Origin: Candidatus Nanopelagicales bacterium
Lineage (GTDB): Bacteria; Actinomycetota; Actinomycetes; S36-B12
Assembly: GCA_030836325.1 (NCBI GenBank)
Contig: JAURQC010000017.1
Coordinates: forward strand, 1-12,880
Direction: 5' to 3'
Length of the DNA stretch: 12,880 nt
Shown here: positions 6,324 through 12,281 of the stretch, in pieces
Position numbering within the stretch: the first letter of the stretch is position 1
How the letters are laid out: every line of letters starts with the position of its first letter
Made by a program: the position numbers and the translations under genes
The notes under the pieces: generated by a model
Seen by the model: the letters and a program-made list of their open reading frames with translations, nothing else
Told to the model about the DNA's origin: nothing
Database searches by the model: none

Positions 6324-7103
6324 TCAGGTTTCGTAAACGATGATGTCCAATCCCAGGGGTTCGGACTCCTTCTTGGGTTCGCGAACTTCTGCCCGAAAGC
6401 CCAAGTCGTGGAGGAAATCGGGAACGTCTTTGGCTGACGTAGGCACCGATGTAGCGCCCAGAACGCTTCGAACCAGATGTCCCTTGGTCGCCTTATTGTG
6501 ATGACTGACCACGCTGCGCTTGCCTGATTTCTCCAGTAGCACTCGTCCGAGGAAGCCGCGATGGGCAGTATCGGGTGGTAACTGGCCCAACTTCACGTAC
6601 GCCCCGGAGCGCAGATCCAGAATCGGACCCTTGGTGCTGGACAGCTCAGACTGGATTGAGTCTCTCCAGGCCTTCGCGAGCGGTCCGAGTCTGGGCAGGG
6701 TTGTGTCCCCACTCAGGCGATAGGCCGGAATCGGGTCACTGGGTCGCAGGAGTCCGAACAGGGCGGAGGCGATCGCGACCCGCTTGTCGGCACGCTTGCG
6801 CGCCGTTGCGGGCAAAGATGCGAAGTCGAGAGCCTCGTACAAAACACCCGTGTAGACATTGATCGCCGATGCCGTCGGGGCCTTCTTCAGATCGGCATTG
6901 GCCGCGATCAGGTCGAGCTGCGTGCGCCCGAGCCCAAGTGCGGTCGCAGCGCGTGCTTGGTTGCCGCTGCATAGCGAGACAAGATCCCCGAGAACTAACT
7001 CACGGGTGCGGGCCAGATCTGGGAAGGACAACGACTTCATGGACAGTTGCGGACCGGATTCAGGTGCGGTCTTGCCCTCACTCGGGGGCAGCAGGATCAG
7101 CAT
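6324..7103 (-). CDS. yaaA: YaaA family protein (peroxide stress, DUF328/UPF0246)
   Basis: At 259 residues this is the normal length for the family. Diagnostic segments in order: LILLPPSEGK at 2-11, NVYTGVLYEALD at 82-93, ALFGLLRPSDPIPAYRL at 114-130, DLRSGAYVKLG at 163-173, and SHHNKATKGHLVR at 200-212. In Escherichia coli YaaA is induced by hydrogen peroxide and limits iron-dependent oxidative damage, and it has been reported to bind DNA; whether the actinobacterial member does the same is inference. No signal peptide, so cytosolic. The ATG has GGAAG 4 nt upstream. It begins 21 nt after the stop of the six-cysteine secreted protein and may share its transcript; no OxyR- or PerR-like operator was recognised. 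Confidence 0.93.
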   Translation of the reverse strand: MLILLPPSEGKTAPESGPQLSMKSLSFPDLARTRELVLGDLVSLCSGNQARAATALGLGRTQLDLIAANADLKKAPTASAINVYTGVLYEALDFASLPATARKRADKRVAIASALFGLLRPSDPIPAYRLSGDTTLPRLGPLAKAWRDSIQSELSSTKGPILDLRSGAYVKLGQLPPDTAHRGFLGRVLLEKSGKRSVVSHHNKATKGHLVRSVLGATSVPTSAKDVPDFLHDLGFRAEVREPKKESEPLGLDIIVYET

Positions 7104-7124
7104 TCGACTTCCAGGGTGGGTGCG

Positions 7125-7637
7125 TTACGGCGCGACGGTGCGCACCGCGACTACGCGGTTCTTCTTGTTTCCACCCACGCCGATCAAACCTCCGTCGCCA
7201 TTTCCGCACAAGCCCGCATCGCCTTTACACGGACCCATCTCAACTCCGTAGAAGAACTTCCCTTGGCGACCGAGATAGGCGACCAGCCCGAAGGTGCCGT
7301 CGGTGTTCAACGTTGTGCACGCCTCATCGAGTGTTTGCCATGGCCATGAGCCGTCCTTCTCCGGCTTGGTCTTGTATCGGGTGAGGCAGACGGTGTTCTC
7401 GCCATCGGTCCACTGGGCCAGATTCTTCTGCGCCCGTTTGCTCAACGAGCCGCGAAACGTTACGGGCTCTCCGGCAACTTCCTTCCGTGAATCCGTGCGC
7501 AGGCACGCGTAATCCGCGGGATCGGCATTGCAGGCGGACTTGCGCGGCTTGTATTCGTCAGCGGCATGAGCGGGGACTGCTAGTCCGATCGTTGCGGCAA
7601 TGGCGGCAGAACCTACTAGGGCGATGAATCGACGCAT
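7125..7637 (-). CDS. Small secreted protein with six cysteines, unknown function
   Basis: The 170-residue product starts at ATG 7637 with an excellent Shine-Dalgarno (AGGAGG, 5-6 nt upstream). It has a clear Sec signal peptide: MRRF, a hydrophobic core, and a cleavage site after AHA at residue 25. The mature domain (about 145 residues) holds exactly six cysteines (36, 45, 84, 107, 137, 144), which would allow three disulfides, and a segment GEPVTFRGSLSKRA (57-70) resembling strands of extracellular beta-sandwich domains. The C-terminus is Gly-rich (145-157) and basic. No lipobox, sortase signal or membrane helix is seen, so it is probably released. I do not recognise the family. It is the first of three co-directional minus-strand genes and diverges from rnpB; TAGTTT at 7662-7667 is a possible -10. 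Confidence 0.8.
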   Translation of the reverse strand: MRRFIALVGSAAIAATIGLAVPAHAADEYKPRKSACNADPADYACLRTDSRKEVAGEPVTFRGSLSKRAQKNLAQWTDGENTVCLTRYKTKPEKDGSWPWQTLDEACTTLNTDGTFGLVAYLGRQGKFFYGVEMGPCKGDAGLCGNGDGGLIGVGGNKKNRVVAVRTVAP

Positions 7638-7699
7638 GTTTCTCCTCCTGGATCCAACACGAAACTAACACTGCGATGCGGCTGTAGGTGGGATGCGCG

Positions 7700-7705
7700 T
7701 ACCCT
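7700..7705 (+). promoter_or_regulatory. Candidate -10 element for rnpB
   Basis: TACCCT fits TAnnnT and ends 7 nt before G7713, the first base of the P1 helix of RNase P RNA, so the predicted start coincides with the expected RNA 5' end. No good -35 hexamer is visible upstream. Confidence 0.45.
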
Positions 7706-7712
7706 CATATCC

Positions 7713-8083
7713 GGACGAGTCGGCCGGGTGATCGCGGCGTGCAAACGTCGAGGAAAGTCCGGACTCCACAGGGCGCAGTGGTGGGTAACGCCCACCCGGG
7801 GTGACCCGCGGGAAAGTGCCACAGAGAGCAGACCGCCTCGAGTGATCGAGGTAAGGGTGAAAGGGCGGTGTAAGAGACCACCAGCACGGCAGGTGACTGT
7901 CGTGGCTCGGCAAACCCCACTGGGAGCAAGGTCAAGAAGGTCGGCTTGCCGGCCGTAGTGGATGGGTGGCCCGCTCACAATCCACTGGTAGACCGCACCA
8001 GGGTGTTGGCAACAGCACTCGCAGATGGATGATCACCCCTCGGGCAACCGAGGACAGAATCCGGCTTACAGGCCGACTCGTCC
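7713..8083 (+). ncRNA. rnpB: RNase P RNA, bacterial class A (rnpB)
   Basis: This is the catalytic RNA that trims the 5' leaders of tRNA precursors. The ends are fixed by a perfect 13-bp P1 helix: GGACGAGTCGGCC (7713-7725) with GGCCGACTCGTCC (8071-8083). Conserved core blocks appear in order: GAGGAAAGTCCGGACTCC with CACAGGGC (about 7749-7777), AGAGAGCAGACCGCC, GGTAAGGGTGAAA, GGTGTAAGAGACCACCAG, GGCAAACCCCACTGGGAGCA, and the 3' core ACAGAATCCGGCTTACAGG (8054-8072), whose pairing with the 5' core makes the catalytic P4 helix. About 371 nt is normal for the class. Reading frames across it on either strand are spurious. It diverges from the six-cysteine secreted protein and precedes the ABC-F gene by 83 nt. 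Confidence 0.97.
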
Positions 8084-8100
8084 CCTCATCTGCATGGTCA

Positions 8101-8119
8101 TCCGCGCGTTCGGCGCGGA
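8101..8119 (+). terminator. Hairpin downstream of rnpB, possible terminator
   Basis: TCCGCGC (8101-8107) pairs perfectly with GCGCGGA (8113-8119) around a GTTCG loop, 17 nt after the 3' end of RNase P RNA. Only a short GGTTT follows, so it lacks a proper U-tract; it may end or stabilise the rnpB transcript or lie in the leader of the ABC-F gene. Confidence 0.4.
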
Positions 8120-8166
8120 GGTTTACGAAATCCGCGACGGACTTCGCGAGGGTGCCTGTCGCTGAG

Positions 8167-9969
8167 ATGACTACAGTCACCGCTGTGGCAGCGGCGGCAA
8201 TACCGAAGAACCTGATCAATGCCGAGCGTGTCACACAGATCTACGGTGATGAACCGACGCTGCGCGAGGTAAGCCTCGGGATCAATGCGGGGGATCGAAT
8301 TGGCGTGGTCGGTCGCAACGGCGCTGGCAAGAGCACCTTGTTGGGACTCCTGACCGAAACTGAATCTCCTGTTTCTGGGCGCGTCAGCATTTCCCGGGGC
8401 ACGCGCATTGGCTATTTGAAGCAACGTGACCCATTTCAGGCGGGTCAGACGATTCGAGACGCCATTCTCTCGACCACCACCATGCACGACATCGTTACCG
8501 ATGCTGGTGCTCGTGAGGTTCTTGATGCCCTCATTGGGGGTCACGACGACACAATCTTGGACAGGTCAATCGACAATCTCTCCGGTGGTGAACGACGACG
8601 CGTCGATCTTGCCCGACTCCTGGTCAGCGACACGGACGTTCTCGTCCTCGACGAGCCGACGAACCATCTAGACATCGAAGTTGTCGAGTGGCTAGCTGAC
8701 CACATCAAGACACAAACAGGGTTGGCTTTGCTCGTAGTTACGCATGACCGTTGGTTTCTCGACGATGTCTGCGAACGAATGTGGGAGGTCATCGGTGGGG
8801 GTGTTGAACAGTACGAGGGCGGATACTCGGCGTTCGTTCTTGCTAAGGCGGAGAGATCCCGTCAGCTGACAATCGAGCAACACAAACGCAACAACCTGAT
8901 TCGTAAGGAACTGGCCTGGCTGCGACGTGGACCACCCGCCCGCACCTCGAAACCGAAGTTCCGAATCGACGCAGCGAATGAACTCATTGCAACCGAGCCA
9001 CCGGCCCGGAACAGCGCCGAATTGCTGAACTTTGCGAATGCTCGATTGGGCAAGACGGTATTCGAGACAAAAGATGTTCAGATTCGGGCGGGAGGCTCGC
9101 TTGAGGGCGAGATCCTGGTTGATCACCTGACCTGGGATGTCGGACCGGGCCAGCGCTTAGGGGTTCTCGGGGCAAACGGATCAGGCAAAACGACGCTGAT
9201 CAATGCACTGCTCGGATTGGTCCCTGTTTCCGAAGGCACCATCACCACTGGTGTCACGGTGAAACCGGCCTATTTGTCTCAGCACCTCGAGGAACTCGAT
9301 CCTTCTTGGCGGGTTCTCGAAGCTGTTGAGCGGGTTGCCAAGCATGTGACCCTGGGCACAGGGAAGGACCTTTCGGCATCTCAACTGTGTGAGCGAATCG
9401 GATTTGGCGCCGATGGGCAATGGACACCCGTCGCTGATCTGTCCGGAGGTGAGCGGCGCCGGCTGCAACTGGTGCGACTGCTGATGGGTGAGCCAAATGT
9501 CCTCGTCTTGGACGAGCCGACGAACGATTTTGACACCGAGACTCTGACGGCTTTGGAGGATCTACTAGATGGCTTCGCTGGAACCTTGATTGTCATCTCT
9601 CATGATCGTTATTTCTTAGAGCGTGTGTGCGACAACTTCCGGGCCTTGCTCGGTGACGGAATCCTTCGTGATCTTCCGGGAGGCGTGGAGCAGTACCTGA
9701 CGCTAAGGCGTGAACAACCTGCATTGATTCAGGTTGATGCGTCCCCAACCCTGCCTAGTGATGCAGCGGACGAGCGACGAAGGCGAAAGGACCTTGCGCG
9801 TATCGAGCGCCAACTGGACAAGGCCAATGCCAAACGTGCAGGCCTATTGGAGCGCATGGCCGAACATGCCGCTGATCACACCAAGATCTTGGCGCTTAGC
9901 GAAGACCTTCGCCTCGAGGAGGCGCGAATCGCGGATCTCGAAGAGGAATGGTTCGCGGCAAGCGAGTAA
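8167..9969 (+). CDS. ABC-F family ATPase, Uup-like
   Basis: The product (600 residues from ATG 8167) has two ABC domains in tandem and no membrane segments, the mark of ABC-F translation factors, which bind the ribosome rather than transport. ABC1: Walker A GRNGAGKS (49-56), LSGGE (138-142), LVLDEPTNHLD with Glu163, switch His193. Linker about 218-275, highly basic (WLRRGPPARTSKPKFR). ABC2: Walker A GANGSGKT (335-342), LSGGE (425-429), DEPTNDFDTETL with Glu450, switch His479. A charged coiled coil (about 535-597) closes the protein. The second Walker B text and the C-terminal coil are most like Uup. No antibiotic-resistance role is implied. A frame open back to 7966 would run through rnpB and is rejected; GTG 8152 is an alternative start, and neither has a clear ribosome-binding site. 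Confidence 0.92.
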   Translation: MTTVTAVAAAAIPKNLINAERVTQIYGDEPTLREVSLGINAGDRIGVVGRNGAGKSTLLGLLTETESPVSGRVSISRGTRIGYLKQRDPFQAGQTIRDAILSTTTMHDIVTDAGAREVLDALIGGHDDTILDRSIDNLSGGERRRVDLARLLVSDTDVLVLDEPTNHLDIEVVEWLADHIKTQTGLALLVVTHDRWFLDDVCERMWEVIGGGVEQYEGGYSAFVLAKAERSRQLTIEQHKRNNLIRKELAWLRRGPPARTSKPKFRIDAANELIATEPPARNSAELLNFANARLGKTVFETKDVQIRAGGSLEGEILVDHLTWDVGPGQRLGVLGANGSGKTTLINALLGLVPVSEGTITTGVTVKPAYLSQHLEELDPSWRVLEAVERVAKHVTLGTGKDLSASQLCERIGFGADGQWTPVADLSGGERRRLQLVRLLMGEPNVLVLDEPTNDFDTETLTALEDLLDGFAGTLIVISHDRYFLERVCDNFRALLGDGILRDLPGGVEQYLTLRREQPALIQVDASPTLPSDAADERRRRKDLARIERQLDKANAKRAGLLERMAEHAADHTKILALSEDLRLEEARIADLEEEWFAASE

Positions 9970-9986
9970 GAGATCGAGCGATTTGA

Positions 9987-10649
9987 TCACTTGCGAAAAG
10001 CCGCGAGGTAGGACGGGTGTAGCCGAAGGTGACGGGTAACCCTCGGAAGCCGGTGGGGCAGGTAGCTCTCGCGCAGCGAGGTGAAGCCCAATGATTCGAA
10101 CAGGCTTCGAACTTCGCGACCGGTTGGCCGGTAGATGTGGGTGGGGTCCTTGGCGTACGTCTTGGAGTAGATCCACGAGCCCCAAGCGTTGTCGATGACG
10201 GGTAGATGGACGAGCACCACTGATCCTTCTGTGCACAGCGCCGATATGGATTCAACGCCCTTGGCTGGGTTGGTCAGGTGTTCGATCAAATTCACGGCGA
10301 GAACTACGTCGAAGGTCCCTTCGAACGGTGGACCATCGAGGAGATCGGCCTGGCGATAGTCCCGATCGGGGTGACGCCTGCTGGCCATCGAGATCGCGTG
10401 CTCGGAAATGTCTGATCCAGCAAGGGTCTTGGCCGAGGCGAAAGTATCCAGGAGCCAGCCGTAACCGCAGCCCACATCGACAACGCTGGCCTGCGACAGT
10501 GGGCGGTTGAGAGATGTCCGAGCTATCGAGACGAGTAGTCGATCGCGAGCGCGATCGATCCGGGTTTGTTGAGGTTCGCCGGTCTTCGATGCTGACCCGT
10601 AGACGGTTGCGAAGTACGAGGCGTCGTAGTCCGCAGACGATAAAGCCAC
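9987..10649 (-). CDS. Class I SAM-dependent methyltransferase
   Basis: The 220-residue protein has a Rossmann methyltransferase core: motif I VVDVGCGYGWLL (56-67), the acidic ribose-binding residue Asp80 in AGSDIS, QADLLDG (100-106), and motif IV FDVVLAVNLIEHL (113-125). The ILxxSGxL-type segment is replaced by GSVVLVHLPV. The C-terminal half contains THIYRPTGREVRSLFESLGF, as in methyltransferases acting on small molecules, lipids or sugars; the acceptor cannot be read from the sequence. No signal peptide or membrane segment. The start GTG 10649 has no Shine-Dalgarno but lies exactly 6 nt from a -10 hexamer, so the mRNA is probably leaderless. It converges on the ABC-F gene (17 nt between stops) and diverges from the propeller protein. 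Confidence 0.88.
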   Translation of the reverse strand: MALSSADYDASYFATVYGSASKTGEPQQTRIDRARDRLLVSIARTSLNRPLSQASVVDVGCGYGWLLDTFASAKTLAGSDISEHAISMASRRHPDRDYRQADLLDGPPFEGTFDVVLAVNLIEHLTNPAKGVESISALCTEGSVVLVHLPVIDNAWGSWIYSKTYAKDPTHIYRPTGREVRSLFESLGFTSLRESYLPHRLPRVTRHLRLHPSYLAAFRK

Positions 10650-10655
10650 CGAAAG

Positions 10656-10684
10656 AGCCTAGGGGAGTGGCGCCCAGCGGACAA
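10656..10684 (-). promoter_or_regulatory. Promoter of the methyltransferase gene (-35 and -10)
   Basis: On the minus strand TTGTCC (10679-10684) and TAGGCT (10656-10661) are separated by 17 nt, the ideal spacing, and TAGGCT ends 6 nt before GTG 10649. This is the only candidate in the window with both hexamers; it predicts a leaderless transcript starting at or next to the GTG. Confidence 0.6.
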
Positions 10685-10739
10685 AGTGATTTCCTAAGGT
10701 CCACCTCCCATTTTGCAGCATGCCCGGGTCATGCGGGTC

Positions 10740-10745
10740 TACTCT
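10740..10745 (+). promoter_or_regulatory. Candidate leaderless -10 element for the propeller-like protein
   Basis: TACTCT ends exactly 6 nt before ATG 10752; no Shine-Dalgarno precedes that ATG. It supports 10752 over the in-frame TTG 10713 and ATG 10731. Just upstream GCATG (10718-10722) and CATGC (10730-10734) flank CCCGGGT, a possible operator between the -35 and -10 positions. Confidence 0.45.
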
Positions 10746-10751
10746 CCGCTC

Positions 10752-11798
10752 ATGAATCGTCCTTTGGTCCGGGTCTTGGTACCCGTCGTCGTTGCTGCCG
10801 CGGCCCTGATGGTCGCCCCTGCGGCCACCGCTGAGCAGTTCGACCTGTCGGGGGTTGGTGAAACAGGGATGTCAGGAGTGAGTCCCTTCGCCATGTCTAT
10901 TGACGCCTCAACCGATCGCGTTTTCCATAGCGCAGGAGAGGCAGGCGGCTGGCTAATGAGCACGTGCGCCATCGGCGGGACCTGCACAGACTTGTCGCTT
11001 CCGATGGAATTTGGGACGGACTACACCCAGGTAACACTCGCTGACGGTTCTCAGCGCGCATACTTCGTCTTGCCCGAACCGGATGGATCCAAGGAGTTGG
11101 CAACGGCAGCGGTGACGTATGCCAATGGTGTTCCGACTCTCGGGCCGACGACCCGGCTTGGTATAACCGCCACAGCGCAACAGCGTGCGTGGGGCGTGCC
11201 GGACTCCGTGGTCACTCCTGAAGGCTTGGTTCGGCTGTATTGGGTGGATGAAGGGCAAGGGCAGTCATCTGGATTCGAACCCACTCGGGCGCAGCAAAAG
11301 TGCCTGGTTAAGGCCGTGGGACGCAAGCAGTTGATGAAACTGTCATCGGCCAAGAGCGTGACAAGCAAGGTGAAGAAGGCGATGAAGAAGTGCGGAATAC
11401 CCAAGTCCGCGATCGGATCGCGGGGAAATCGTTCCAACGAGGTGATCGTGAGCGCGACCTCGACCGACGCGACCGGCCTGTCCTTCGTCCGGGATCCGGG
11501 CTATCGCACGACCGGTGGTTTTGTCGACTCTGATGTCATCTCTGCCAAGAACGGCGCGTGGGTGATGCTGTTATCTACCGGGCCTGGGGAACCTCCACAG
11601 CGTCTTTTCGCAGCCACCAGTAATGATGGCCTTACGTGGTCGGTTGATGACAAACCGTTGACACCAGCGTCGGTGAATGCGCTAGATCCGACGGCGATCC
11701 AACTCAGCGCGAACACGTGGCGCGTGTACTACGCGCAGTCTCCGAAGGCAACGCCATTCAGCGATCACCGACTCATGGTCGGAACATTGCGGCGTTAG
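10752..11798 (+). CDS. Secreted beta-propeller-like protein of unknown function
   Basis: From ATG 10752 the product has 348 residues and starts with a typical Sec signal (MNRPLVR, hydrophobic core, cleavage likely after ATA at residue 27). Three segments repeat a blade-like pattern: PDSVVTPEGLVRLYWVDEG (150-168), VDSDVISAKNGAWVMLLSTG (258-277), and LDPTAIQLSANTWRVYYAQS (311-330). Between them are an Asp-box-like SNDGLTW (290-296) and a weaker STDATGLSF (237-245). This suggests a bladed propeller of the sialidase or GH32/GH43 type, but I see no full catalytic set, so an enzymatic role is unproven. Odd: a lysine-rich stretch bounded by Cys184 and Cys214 interrupts the repeat pattern. No membrane anchor at the C-terminus. 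The stop overlaps that of marR by 3 bases on the opposite strand. Confidence 0.82.
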   Translation: MNRPLVRVLVPVVVAAAALMVAPAATAEQFDLSGVGETGMSGVSPFAMSIDASTDRVFHSAGEAGGWLMSTCAIGGTCTDLSLPMEFGTDYTQVTLADGSQRAYFVLPEPDGSKELATAAVTYANGVPTLGPTTRLGITATAQQRAWGVPDSVVTPEGLVRLYWVDEGQGQSSGFEPTRAQQKCLVKAVGRKQLMKLSSAKSVTSKVKKAMKKCGIPKSAIGSRGNRSNEVIVSATSTDATGLSFVRDPGYRTTGGFVDSDVISAKNGAWVMLLSTGPGEPPQRLFAATSNDGLTWSVDDKPLTPASVNALDPTAIQLSANTWRVYYAQSPKATPFSDHRLMVGTLRR

Positions 11799-12256
11799 TC
11801 GAGTTTCGACTCTTCGAGGTTTTTGGCGATCCGTGTGCACGCCTCGCCGAGGGCCGCGAAGTCTGCGGGGCCGAGGATGTCGACGAGGTGCTCGCGGACG
11901 CTGGTGACGTGGTCGGGTGCAGCCGTCTCGATTGCGGTCCAGCCTTGGTCGGTTAGGGCGGCGAAGGATCCGCGCTTGTCGAGTTCACACTCTTGACGCT
12001 CAACGAGGCCGCGCTTCACCAAACGATCAACCTGGTGGCTCAGCCGGCTTCGCGACGCTAACGTCGCTTCGGCGAGCTCGCTCATCCGCATCCGACGTTC
12101 GGGGTGTTCAGACAACTGAACGAGAATCTCGTAGTCGGCCAGGGTGAGGTTGTGCTGACTTTGCAGATCGGCGCTCAAGCGGTGATTGAGCATGTTCGAA
12201 GCTTCAATCCACGCTCGCCACGAGCGCTGCTCGTCTTCGTTCAACCACCGGGTCAC
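11795..12256 (-). CDS. MarR-family transcriptional regulator
   Basis: The 153-residue protein fits the MarR winged-helix family: an N-terminal dimerisation helix (about 8-32), the wHTH from LTLADYEILVQLSEHPERRMRMSELA, a recognition helix around ASRSRLSHQVDRLVKRGL (67-84), a beta-wing VERQECELDKRGSFAALTDQG (85-105) with the conserved D.R.G pattern, and C-terminal helices. Such proteins bind palindromic operators as dimers and usually lose affinity when a ligand binds. GTG 12256 is the start, preceded by TAAACT at 6 nt with no Shine-Dalgarno. The gene follows the ROK gene by 25 nt on the same strand, so it can be read from that transcript as well as its own promoter. Target genes are not evident; the ROK gene is a candidate. 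Confidence 0.92.
   Translation of the reverse strand: MTRWLNEDEQRSWRAWIEASNMLNHRLSADLQSQHNLTLADYEILVQLSEHPERRMRMSELAEATLASRSRLSHQVDRLVKRGLVERQECELDKRGSFAALTDQGWTAIETAAPDHVTSVREHLVDILGPADFAALGEACTRIAKNLEESKLD
11797..11811. terminator. Small hairpin at the convergent propeller / marR ends
   Basis: AGTCGA (11797-11802) and TCGACT (11806-11811) are perfect complements around GTT, directly over the overlapping stop codons of the two convergent genes. On the plus strand five T residues follow at 11820-11824, after a 8-nt gap. Stem length and gap are poor for a classic terminator, so this is tentative. Confidence 0.3.
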
Positions 12257-12262
12257 GCGGAT

Positions 12263-12268
12263 AGTTTA
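12263..12268 (-). promoter_or_regulatory. Candidate leaderless -10 element for marR
   Basis: TAAACT on the minus strand fits TAnnnT and ends 6 nt before GTG 12256. It sits in the 25-nt gap after the ROK stop codon, so marR could be transcribed on its own. TTGACG at 12271-12276 is too close (2 nt) to serve as the -35 for it. Confidence 0.45.
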
Positions 12269-12281
12269 GGCGTCAATCACT

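Noticed and set aside
7616..7978. Minus-strand reading frames across 7616-7978
   Set aside because: They lie antisense to RNase P RNA, whose conserved core and closing helix explain the sequence fully.
7966..8166. N-terminal extension of the ABC-F protein back to 7966
   Set aside because: It would be translated through the 3' third of rnpB, and the encoded residues do not resemble ABC-F proteins. ATG 8167 (or GTG 8152) fits the family start.
10713..10751. TTG 10713 or ATG 10731 as start of the propeller-like protein
   Set aside because: No ribosome-binding site at a usable distance from either, and the added residues precede a normal signal peptide that begins at ATG 10752.
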